Below, in pieces: positions 1 through 5,781 of a stretch of 8,376 nucleotides of DNA; the stretch's first letter is position 1; each line of letters opens with the position of its first letter. Where the stretch lies: the NCBI GenBank assembly GCA_049514735.1, contig JBEKUT010000325.1, forward strand, positions 1 through 8,376, written 5' to 3'. A program made the translations under genes and the position numbers. This DNA comes from JAICMB01 sp049514735 (GTDB lineage: Bacteria; Acidobacteriota; Terriglobia; Bryobacterales; Bryobacteraceae). The notes beneath the pieces were generated by a model. It worked only from the letters and a program-made list of their open reading frames with translations. It made no database searches and had not been told where the DNA came from.

Positions 1-2340
1 TGCAGCGTCTTTCAGGTCAAGCGGTCGGGGTTGTCTATAGCCTTCTCCCTCAACCTGCCGTTCGTCCTGATCAGCATGGTCGAGCTGAGCGTACCGGAAG
101 CCATGACCGTGGGCTGCGCGGCCGCCCTGGCGCAGTGTCTGTGGGACCCGCAGATCCGCCGCAGACCTTCTCAGATCGTTTTCACTGTTTCGGTTCTTGC
201 GGCCATAATCACGAGCGCCGGGTTTGCATATAACTCACTCCTGCCAGGCACGCTGCGCAGTGCGACCGTCAGGCTCTTTGTGGCGGCCCTCGCCTTCTTC
301 GTCGCGAACACCCTGCCGGCAGCGATCGCCATGCGATTCGCAAAGAAAGAGCGCCTCGGGCAAATCTGGAAGGCCCGCTATTTCTGGTCCTTCCCCTACT
401 ATCTTGTGGCCGCGGCGATGGCCGGCGTAATTCACCTGGCCAGCAGCGCGCTTTCGCTAGATACGGGGCTGCTCGCGCTGACCGTCATGTACCTGGCTTA
501 CCGTTTTTACGGCGTGCAGAAGACGCAGCTCGATCAGAAACAGAAGCATGCCGATGAGATGGCCGCGCTTCATCTGCGCGCTATTGAGGGATTGGCCCTG
601 GCCGTGGAAGCGAAAGACAACTTGAATACGCGGGGGCATCTGAGACGCGTTCAGATTTACGCGCTTGAGATCGGCAAAGATCTCGGTTTATCGGGCGAAG
701 AGCTGGAGGCATTACACGCCGCGGCGCTGCTCCACGATATCGGGAAACTCGCCGTGCCGGAACACATTCTCACCAAACCCGGCAAGCTGACGCCCGAAGA
801 GTTCGCCAAGATGAAGGTCCATCCGGTGGTAGGCGCGGAGATCGTGGAGCAGGTGAAGTTTCCCTATCCCGTCGCGCCCATCGTCCACTCGCATCACGAA
901 AAATGGGACGGCTCGGGCTATCCGTTCGGTTTGAAAGGCGAAGCGATTCCCTTGGGCGCCCGGATTCTTTCTGCCGTCGATTGCCTCGACGCACTGTGTT
1001 CCGACCGTGAATATCGCCGCGCGCTGCCCATGGAGGAGGCTATGAAACAGATCGCCGCGCAGGCCGGCATGAGCTTCGATCCGAAGATCGTCGCGGTGCT
1101 GCAGCGCCGCTACCACGATCTGGATCGGTTGGTGAAGACGCAGGTTAACAATATCCCATCGCTCTCGACCAACGCCATCATCTGCAATGGGCACGCGCCC
1201 GCGGCTGGACTCGATTTAGGGAACGGCGCCAATGACGGCAGCCCCCTCGATTTTCTGGGAACCATCGCCGCGGCGCGGCGTGAAGGGCGTCTGTTGTTCG
1301 AGATGGCCGACGGATTAGGAAGCTCGCTCGATCTCGATCAGACGCTAACCCGCGTCGAGGAGAGTCTGAAGTCGATGATCCCGCACGATGCGGTAGTGCT
1401 CTTTATTCGGCGCGCCAACACCCTCACCGCGCAGTTCGCCGCCGGCACTAACGATCGCATTCTCTCCTACCTGGAAATCCCTGTGGGAGAAGGTCTGGCG
1501 GGATGGGTGGCCAACAGCGGCCAGCCGGTAGTGAACGGCAATCCGGCGGTCGATCCAGGTTTCGAATGCGAGCCCGCCACGCCTTTGCGTTCGGCTCTGG
1601 CAGTGCCGATTGAAGGCGTCAACGGCGCTATCGGCGTGCTGGTCCTTTATCACCAGGAGACCGATCATTTCACGCGCGACCACCTCCGCATCCTGCTGGC
1701 GGTGATACCGAAAATCGGGCTGGCCGTGCAAAACGCGCTCAAGTATCGCGAGACGGAAGCGCGCGCGAACACCGATCGATTGACGGGCCTGCCAAACGCT
1801 TTTCAGCTCACGCAAACGCTCGAGACCGAGCTGGCGCGGTCGCGCCGTTTGAATCGCCAACTCGGGTTGGTGCTGTGCGAAGTGGATGGTCTGGACGTCA
1901 TCTATCGCCAGGCCGGGGAAGCGGTGGGCGATAAGGTCGCGTTAAACATTGCACAGGCGATGAAGCTGGACTGCCGCGAATCGGATCATTTGGGACGCTT
2001 GGCCGCCGGCGAGTTTGCGATCGTTCTCCCGGGTATGAGGCTCGATTCGATGGGCGCTAAAATCGCTCGCCTGGGCGAGATTGCCGCCGAGGCGCATCGT
2101 TTGCACGGCAGCCGCATCGGCTTCCGCATCGGCGAAGCGTTCTATCCCGAGGATGGCGACAGCGCGCGTCATTTGCTAAATATGGCGAAGCGCCGCGTCG
2201 GCGAGAAACGGCAGCACCCGGACACCAAAGCGCCCGCGCGAAAAGAAACCTGGTCGCGCCGCCGCGACGATAGCCTGGCACAGCAGGGAACCCACGCCGC
2301 CGCCGAGGACCGCTGGGCCGGCGTCATCGCCAACAGGTAA
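1..2340 (+). CDS. Membrane-anchored HD-GYP / GAF / degenerate GGDEF cyclic-di-GMP signalling protein (5' end outside window)
   Basis: The frame is open from base 1, so the TTG at 31 is not a convincing start and the gene begins upstream; residues are counted from base 1. Residues ~1-170 are hydrophobic with several membrane segments. An HD-GYP phosphodiesterase domain (~190-380) follows, with the HD pair at H245-D246 (HDIGK), H298-H299 and DGSGYP at 303-308, all apparently intact, which predicts hydrolysis of cyclic-di-GMP. A GAF sensor domain covers ~430-580. The last domain is GGDEF-like: it keeps the TDRLTGLPN entry motif (591-599), but the signature reads AAGEF (668-672), so cyclase activity is unlikely and a regulatory role is more probable. 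The tail is basic and low-complexity. The domain order resembles membrane HD-GYP sensors common in Acidobacteriota (recalled, not searched). A hairpin follows the stop by 13 nt. Confidence 0.93.
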   Translation, partial: CSVFQVKRSGLSIAFSLNLPFVLISMVELSVPEAMTVGCAAALAQCLWDPQIRRRPSQIVFTVSVLAAIITSAGFAYNSLLPGTLRSATVRLFVAALAFFVANTLPAAIAMRFAKKERLGQIWKARYFWSFPYYLVAAAMAGVIHLASSALSLDTGLLALTVMYLAYRFYGVQKTQLDQKQKHADEMAALHLRAIEGLALAVEAKDNLNTRGHLRRVQIYALEIGKDLGLSGEELEALHAAALLHDIGKLAVPEHILTKPGKLTPEEFAKMKVHPVVGAEIVEQVKFPYPVAPIVHSHHEKWDGSGYPFGLKGEAIPLGARILSAVDCLDALCSDREYRRALPMEEAMKQIAAQAGMSFDPKIVAVLQRRYHDLDRLVKTQVNNIPSLSTNAIICNGHAPAAGLDLGNGANDGSPLDFLGTIAAARREGRLLFEMADGLGSSLDLDQTLTRVEESLKSMIPHDAVVLFIRRANTLTAQFAAGTNDRILSYLEIPVGEGLAGWVANSGQPVVNGNPAVDPGFECEPATPLRSALAVPIEGVNGAIGVLVLYHQETDHFTRDHLRILLAVIPKIGLAVQNALKYRETEARANTDRLTGLPNAFQLTQTLETELARSRRLNRQLGLVLCEVDGLDVIYRQAGEAVGDKVALNIAQAMKLDCRESDHLGRLAAGEFAIVLPGMRLDSMGAKIARLGEIAAEAHRLHGSRIGFRIGEAFYPEDGDSARHLLNMAKRRVGEKRQHPDTKAPARKETWSRRRDDSLAQQGTHAAAEDRWAGVIANR

Positions 2341-2347
2341 AACATCC

Positions 2348-2385
2348 GAGTAGAACAGACGATCGGTTTTCGTCGTCTGTTTCCT
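2348..2385 (+). terminator. Terminator-like hairpin, copy 1 of a 38-bp repeat
   Basis: A perfect 9-bp stem, AACAGACGA (2354-2362) with TCGTCTGTT (2373-2381), encloses a 10-nt T-rich loop. It lies 13 nt after the stop of the HD-GYP gene. The T-run after the stem is short (TTT, then CC), so intrinsic termination is plausible but not strong. Positions 2348-2385 match 4795-4832 at 34 of 38 bases, in the same orientation and with the same stem, so this may be a dispersed repeat used as a terminator. Confidence 0.55.
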
Positions 2386-2480
2386 GCCGCTAGACGTCGC
2401 AACCAGTGGCCTGTTATGCGAGTGCTTCATTCCTCGTTAACCGTCGCGGCTCTGCAACTCCGTCCAACCTTTTTCAGAGT

Positions 2481-2512
2481 GTTACTGAGCCGCGCGCGTC
2501 AGCGAGCGTAAC
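2481..2512. repeat. Possible dispersed intergenic palindromic repeat
   Basis: GTTAC (2481-2485) and GTAAC (2508-2512) form a perfect 5-bp inverted repeat around a CG-alternating core with GAGCCGCGCGCG and GTCAGCGAGCG. Similar GAGCCGCG/AGCGAGCG strings are, from memory, frequent in acidobacterial intergenic DNA. Only one copy is seen in this window, so repeat status cannot be shown here. It sits in the 200-nt gap upstream of the three-gene unit. Confidence 0.25.
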
Positions 2513-2561
2513 GAATGCCGAACTATGTGGACAAGCCGGAAGCCACATTACCAGCCCTGTC

Positions 2562-2570
2562 TGTTATGAT
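2562..2570 (+). promoter_or_regulatory. Candidate extended -10 promoter element of the three-gene unit
   Basis: TG-T-TATGAT fits an extended -10 box (5 of 6 bases match TATAAT). No convincing -35 is visible at 16-18 nt. Transcription from here would start about 2577-2578, only ~6 nt before the TTG at 2584, so the first message would be nearly leaderless. That agrees with the absence of a Shine-Dalgarno sequence there. Acidobacterial promoter consensus is poorly known, so this is weak evidence. Confidence 0.25.
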
Positions 2571-2583
2571 CTCTTGATAGACG

Positions 2584-3348
2584 TTGCTGATCCGCAACCC
2601 ACAAATCCAGAGCCTGGAAGCTGCGGCTCTCCGCAACTTCGAGAACGAGATGGTGGAGCATCTCTTCCAGTTTGCTCGCCGCCATTCCGAAGTAGTGGGC
2701 GCCGAAAGCGTACGGAATACGGCGCGGATGGGCATGGAGCGCGCCGCGAAATACGGCTTCGATAACCGCGGGCCGGTGCGCTTCTACATCGAGCTTATCG
2801 CCATGTTCGGAATGGATTTTGACACCGACCCGCAGTACCCCTGGGCTGCGGACGCGTTGCGGAATCCAGCCATTCCCGATCAGATGGAGCGAGCCGAACG
2901 CCTCTACGAAGCCTTCAATGCCTACCTCGATAAAGCCGCGGGGCCGGAGAACCAGTTTGCGATAGCCGCATTAAGGCGTTCGGCCGAGGTCCGCTGGGAA
3001 GATTTGGCGGCGCCGGGTAGCGCCACCGGTCCGGCCATCCTCAGGCGCTTCCAAGCCCTCTACCCCGAGAAGTTTGCCTACGTCGGGCCGCCAGCGTTGG
3101 TGCAATTAGTGCGGTCCGCGGAAGAGGCTGCCGGGGCCCACGGGCTCGGATCGGGCGCCGGATCGGCTCTCGCCGCGGGCCTTATGTTCACCATGGGCCA
3201 CGGCTTCATTTCCGATCCGCAGTTTCCCTGGATCGCATCCACGCTGAATAACGAGGCCATCGCCGCTTCCAATAAAAAAGCGGAGCGCCTGTTCGCCCGC
3301 ATGAAGACTTATCTGAACGCCGTTCTCAAGGGCTTGGAGCCGGGCTAA
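2584..3348 (+). CDS. Duplicated-domain protein resembling PAAR/type VI effector-associated small proteins
   Basis: This 254-residue protein has no signal peptide or membrane segment. It starts MLIRNPQ, then FENEMVEHL and a helix-rich stretch ending in FDTDPQYPWA and AERLYE. That order resembles small proteins that, from memory, often sit beside PAAR (DUF4150) and toxin genes; their function is unknown and an adaptor or effector-companion role is inference. The protein is an internal tandem duplication. FQ at 28-29 and 156-157, DPQYPW (82-87) and DPQFPW (211-216), and AERLYEAFNAYL (104-115) and AERLFARMKTYL (233-244) align with about one single-residue indel. The single-domain form is ~120 residues, so this is a two-unit version. 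The TTG start follows an in-frame TAG (2578-2580) and lacks a ribosome site; ATG at 2650 is the alternative but would remove conserved residues. The stop overlaps the next ATG by 1 nt (TAATG), so translation is probably coupled. Confidence 0.75.
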   Translation: MLIRNPQIQSLEAAALRNFENEMVEHLFQFARRHSEVVGAESVRNTARMGMERAAKYGFDNRGPVRFYIELIAMFGMDFDTDPQYPWAADALRNPAIPDQMERAERLYEAFNAYLDKAAGPENQFAIAALRRSAEVRWEDLAAPGSATGPAILRRFQALYPEKFAYVGPPALVQLVRSAEEAAGAHGLGSGAGSALAAGLMFTMGHGFISDPQFPWIASTLNNEAIAASNKKAERLFARMKTYLNAVLKGLEPG

Positions 3349-3989
3349 TGTGTCTCACTGGATGCTCGAAATCGGATGGGCCCAGCGGTGGCAGCAGCCC
3401 GGCGGCGACGTGCACCGGCACCACTGCCGCATGTTCCGGTTCGGGGACGGGCTGGACCCCGGCCGATATAAAATCGTCTCTCGATAGCTGCGATGGCGGC
3501 GCCGGTACGTGGGCGGCTGCCAAGGCGGCTAATGGAGGCACGGACCCCACGCTCGTAAAAGGGAACTCCGTGATCGGAACCGGTGGCTCGGTGAATACCG
3601 GCACCGGCGTGATTACGCTCGACGACAAATACGACAAGTGCAATACCATCGAGACCCTGATTCAGGAAACGTCGAATATGTCTCACAAGGCGGACTTCGA
3701 TAAAGTGGATGCCGACGCCGCGGCAGGCAAACTGAGCCGCGACGAGTATATCCGCGCCAAAGAAAAAATCGAATACCAGGGCGTTCAGAAAGCCCTGCAG
3801 GCTGAGAAAGCGTGCACTGCAAAATGGGGTTGCAGCAAGAATTCGTTTTCCTACGCCAGCGTGACCGACTCGCAAGCAACCAGCTTCGACGACTATTTCG
3901 ATCATTGGCTTGGATCGGATCACAAGGACTATTGGGGGAACGCATGGGACAGCAGGTACAGAGATGCGTATTCAGCGGCACATCACTAA
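3348..3989 (+). CDS. Cys-rich hypothetical protein with polymorphic-toxin-like C-terminal region
   Basis: This 213-residue protein starts at an ATG overlapping the previous stop, with GGAG (3335-3338) nine nt upstream, so the start is well supported. The first ~90 residues are Gly/Ser/Thr/Ala-rich and low in charge, with Cys at 2, 6, 22, 29 and 48, like an effector linker. The C-terminal ~120 residues are charged and helical. Landmarks are ITLDD, C98, QETSN (106-110), SRDEY (130-134), IEY (141-143) and a Cys pair in ACTAKWGC. From memory, this E-x-x-N / SR-x-EY / IEY arrangement occurs at the C-termini of PAAR- or Rhs-type effectors. The ETSN segment occupies the place where metallopeptidase-like toxins carry HExxH, but that motif is absent. 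No family name can be assigned and toxicity is unproven. LTGC near the start mimics a lipobox but has no hydrophobic region. The next ATG abuts the stop with no gap. Confidence 0.7.
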   Translation: MCLTGCSKSDGPSGGSSPAATCTGTTAACSGSGTGWTPADIKSSLDSCDGGAGTWAAAKAANGGTDPTLVKGNSVIGTGGSVNTGTGVITLDDKYDKCNTIETLIQETSNMSHKADFDKVDADAAAGKLSRDEYIRAKEKIEYQGVQKALQAEKACTAKWGCSKNSFSYASVTDSQATSFDDYFDHWLGSDHKDYWGNAWDSRYRDAYSAAHH

Positions 3990-4796
3990 ATGCGGCTCTA
4001 TGTATGCAGCGCACTGCTCGCGGCGGCGGTAGCCGCTAATATTTGTGCGGGTGCCGGGAGGCGACACATGAACGTGACGGAGCTGAAGCGGGCCATCGCG
4101 CGCGGCGACAACCGCATTGAACTTGCGGTCGGAACGGTCGCAATCGAGCTGGGCCGGGTAGCGCCCGGAGAGTTTCTCATGGGCTCTCCCGCCAACGAGC
4201 CGGGCCACGACGCCAACGAGTCGCCCGTCCGCCGCGTGCGCATCGCCAAACCCTTTTATCTCGCAATTTACCCGCTTACCCAGGCACAGTACTTCGCTGC
4301 AACAGGGCGGCAGCCGAGCAACTTCCACGGTGAAGATCTGCCACAGGATCAGATCACCTATCCACGTGCGATGGAACTCTGCAAGAAGCTGTCGGACACC
4401 ACCGGCATTACGGTTACGTTGCCCACCGAAGCACAATGGGAGTTCGCGTGCCGCGCCGGAACTCACACGCGCTTCTACAGCGGAGATTCCGAAGCCGATC
4501 TCGGCAGAGTTGCCTGGTACGAAGCCAACTCCGGCGGTTCACCGCACCCCGTTGGGAAAAAGGAGCCAAATGCCTGGGGATTTCATGACATGCTCGGGAA
4601 CATTTGGGAACTGTCTCTTGACCACCTTGGTTCCTATCGCGAAATGAGCGGTATCGATCCGGTCGGCCCGGCCGATTGGGGAATGATGCGTGGAGGCAGC
4701 TACGCCAATGGTCCCGATTATTGCCGCTGTGCCTGCCGACTGATCGGAAACGTTAAGTTCGGGGGATCGGGCGTGCGCATCTGTGTGAATCCTTGA
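3990..4796 (+). CDS. SUMF1 / FGE-sulfatase-fold (PF03781) protein, probably non-catalytic
   Basis: This 268-residue protein has the family landmarks in order: PGEFLMGS (59-66), LPTEAQWEFACRAG (144-157), GNIWEL (203-208) and RGGS (234-237), then YCRCACR (244-250) and a closing GSGVRICV. True formylglycine-generating enzymes carry two active-site Cys five residues apart after RGGS. Here C245 matches the first, but the +5 position is R250 and the extra Cys are at 247 and 249, so sulfatase maturation is unlikely. Many bacterial PF03781 proteins have other or unknown roles. From the first ATG, residues 1-23 look like a signal peptide (MRLYVC then Ala/Leu-rich), giving an exported protein, but that ATG has little Shine-Dalgarno. 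An in-frame ATG at 4068 follows GGGAGG by 6 nt and gives a 242-residue cytoplasmic form. It directly abuts the toxin-like gene, so a partner or immunity role is possible but inferred. Confidence 0.88.
   Translation: MRLYVCSALLAAAVAANICAGAGRRHMNVTELKRAIARGDNRIELAVGTVAIELGRVAPGEFLMGSPANEPGHDANESPVRRVRIAKPFYLAIYPLTQAQYFAATGRQPSNFHGEDLPQDQITYPRAMELCKKLSDTTGITVTLPTEAQWEFACRAGTHTRFYSGDSEADLGRVAWYEANSGGSPHPVGKKEPNAWGFHDMLGNIWELSLDHLGSYREMSGIDPVGPADWGMMRGGSYANGPDYCRCACRLIGNVKFGGSGVRICVNP
4056..4061 (+). promoter_or_regulatory. Strong internal ribosome binding site, alternative SUMF1 start
   Basis: GGGAGG lies 6 nt before the in-frame ATG at 4068-4070. It is a better match to the anti-Shine-Dalgarno than anything upstream of the ATG at 3990. 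Use of this start would remove the apparent signal peptide and leave the whole SUMF1 domain. Confidence 0.5.
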
Positions 4797-4832
4797 GTGG
4801 AACAGACGATCGTTTTTTGTCGTCTGTTTTCT
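4795..4832. terminator. Terminator-like hairpin between convergent genes, copy 2 of the 38-bp repeat
   Basis: The same 9-bp stem as copy 1, AACAGACGA (4801-4809) with TCGTCTGTT (4820-4828), encloses a 10-nt loop containing six T. It falls 4 nt after the SUMF1 stop and 14 nt before the 3' end of the opposing coiled-coil gene. It could therefore end transcription from both sides. The repeat begins inside the SUMF1 stop codon. Mismatches to copy 1 are at 4799, 4813, 4818 and 4830; none disrupts the stem. Confidence 0.6.
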
Positions 4833-4842
4833 CCGGCGCTCT

Positions 4843-5127
4843 TCACTTGCCTTCGAGGCGCTCCAGCCGTGTTTCATGGCCGTTCATGCGTTCGGAGTGC
4901 AGTTCCGCCGTATGTACCAGACGGGCGGTCGCCTCCATGATCTGCTCCATAAGGTTTTCGAGCTGCCGCATTCGATTGTCTTGTTGTTTGGCGAGGTTGT
5001 CTTGTTGCTTGGCGAGATTGTCCTGTTGTTTGGCGAGATTGTCCTGCTGTTTTTCGCGATCTCTGTGCATGGCTGCTAAGAGTTCAACGGATTGTACCAG
5101 CGCTTCGAGGCGCTCGTCGATGGTCAT
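4843..5127 (-). CDS. Small coiled-coil protein with heptad tandem repeat, function unknown
   Basis: This 94-residue protein begins MTIDERLEALVQSVELLAAM, a start I recall from a family of small acidobacterial proteins of unknown function. Residues 24-51 are four heptads related to LAKQQDN, followed by more heptad-like sequence (MRQLENLMEQIMEATARL) and a basic C-terminus, so almost the whole chain should be one coiled coil that probably oligomerises. It has no signal peptide or membrane segment. The start is supported by GGAG (complement of 5132-5135) four nt upstream, and an A/T-rich stretch (5141-5152) lies further upstream. Gln/Asp/Asn in the repeat are unusually uniform, which suggests recent expansion of a 21-bp unit. 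The gene is convergent with the SUMF1 gene and separated from it by the hairpin. No partner can be named. Confidence 0.8.
   Translation of the reverse strand: MTIDERLEALVQSVELLAAMHRDREKQQDNLAKQQDNLAKQQDNLAKQQDNRMRQLENLMEQIMEATARLVHTAELHSERMNGHETRLERLEGK
4975..5058. repeat. Four tandem copies of a 21-bp unit inside the coiled-coil gene
   Basis: Units run 4975-4995, 4996-5016, 5017-5037 and 5038-5058. The first three differ from each other at only two or three positions; the fourth is more diverged (TTTTCGCG in place of TTTGGCGAG). The 21-nt length is seven codons, so changes in copy number keep the frame and lengthen the coil by one heptad. Confidence 0.9.
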
Positions 5128-5320
5128 TTGGCTCCGCTCACCTTTATTTTATTCCGGTTTGCGTGCCGCATGCTATCGCAGTGGCGGGCCTTTCTTGCCA
5201 CGCCTTTCAGCAGAACGAGGAGCCGGGCGCTTCACGTTCGCGAATAAGCTACTCACCGCCGCGATCCGTTAACCAAGTTTGATGGGAACGCCGTTTACCG
5301 GCCACTATAGTCGGTAGAAT

Positions 5321-5609
5321 TTGGTCGTCGCGTCGCTAACCGCTGATCTAAGCGTCCAGATCGTACGATTCGTTGCGGATCACCAGCCGCCGATTGTCGC
5401 GTGCGAGCTTGTTGACGCTGACGGTAGCCGGCACACATTCATCGACAAAGTCTGGATTTTCAGCGAAGAGACGCTGGATGAACGGAGCCGGTATCCTCAG
5501 TCGGGCGTCGGCTGATCCTGACGACATCGAGTCTACGAGAGGATTGTCGGAGTTCATCGTGCTGCGGACTCAACTCTCGGAGTCGTCCAGCCCGGCCCAA
5601 GCACCATAA
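5321..5609 (+). pseudogene. Frameshifted, internally deleted acidobacterial-type hypothetical gene
   Basis: Two frames together read like one protein. From TTG 5321 the frame reads LTADLSVQIVRFV, then ACELVDADGSRHTFIDKVW and YPQSG, and stops at 5513-5515. The +1 frame then continues from about 5505 as ADPDDIESTRGLSEFIVL and stops at 5607-5609. Both parts match, from memory, one family of ~110-residue acidobacterial proteins of unknown function that runs from VRIVRFVDDHQP to a C-terminal ESTEGLTEFVVL. In that family about 20 residues lie between the YPQ and ST-x-x-P-x-x-ES segments, and they are missing here. The simplest reading is a deletion of about 60 nt, not a multiple of three, near 5500-5515. 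No Shine-Dalgarno precedes the TTG. The opposite-strand frame at 5348-5557 is its shadow. Confidence 0.6.
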
Positions 5610-5658
5610 CCCGGCTGGCCGAAGCGATTCAGTTTTTGAAGTGCTAGCATCGACTCGT

Positions 5659-5781
5659 ATGGAACTGGCGATCCGGATTCAGATCGAGGAACTGCCGGAA
5701 GGCTTGTTCCTGGCGACCTCGCACCGCTCCAAACTGCGATTCGGCAGCGCCTACCCGGGCGCCTACTGTTTCATCACGTAG
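5659..5781 (+). pseudogene. N-terminal remnant of a HicB-like antitoxin
   Basis: A 40-codon frame starts MELAIRIQIEELPEGLFLAT, which strongly resembles the first beta strands of HicB-like antitoxins (typically ~70-80 residues: -ELPEG-x-LATS-, a GLVAQG loop, then an ETLEIARDVA-type helix). After Ser21 (5719-5721) the similarity stops abruptly: the remaining 19 codons are unrelated and end at TAG 5779-5781. No HicA-like toxin (small dsRBD-like, with a catalytic His) is visible on either side. The 3' end overlaps the last codons of the minus-strand gene at 5763-6218. This is probably a toxin-antitoxin locus lost by deletion, with a breakpoint near 5721. The assignment is from memory of the family and rests on about 20 residues. 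Confidence 0.5.

Noticed and set aside
31..33. TTG as the start of the HD-GYP protein
   Set aside because: The frame is open through base 1 and the first codons fall within hydrophobic membrane sequence, so the gene is cut by the window edge.
712..1860. Minus-strand open frames at 712-1194 and 1345-1860
   Set aside because: They lie entirely inside the HD-GYP/GAF coding region, whose motifs are unambiguous, and have no recognisable domains.
3348..3365. Lipoprotein signal (LTGC) at the start of the toxin-like protein
   Set aside because: Only five residues precede the Cys, there is no hydrophobic region, and no upstream in-frame start could supply one.
3990..4796. Functional formylglycine-generating enzyme for sulfatases
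   Set aside because: The second catalytic Cys (five residues after the first) is Arg, and no sulfatase gene is in the window.
4975..5058. CRISPR-like array
   Set aside because: The repeats are 21 bp, contiguous with no spacers, and encode a heptad coiled coil in frame.
5273..5305. Promoter for the broken gene at 5321 (TTGATG with TATAGT)
   Set aside because: The spacing is about 22 nt, too long for a standard promoter, and nothing else supports it.
5348..5557. A 69-residue minus-strand gene
   Set aside because: The + strand in the same place reads as a recognisable, though broken, protein; the minus frame has no clear ribosome site.
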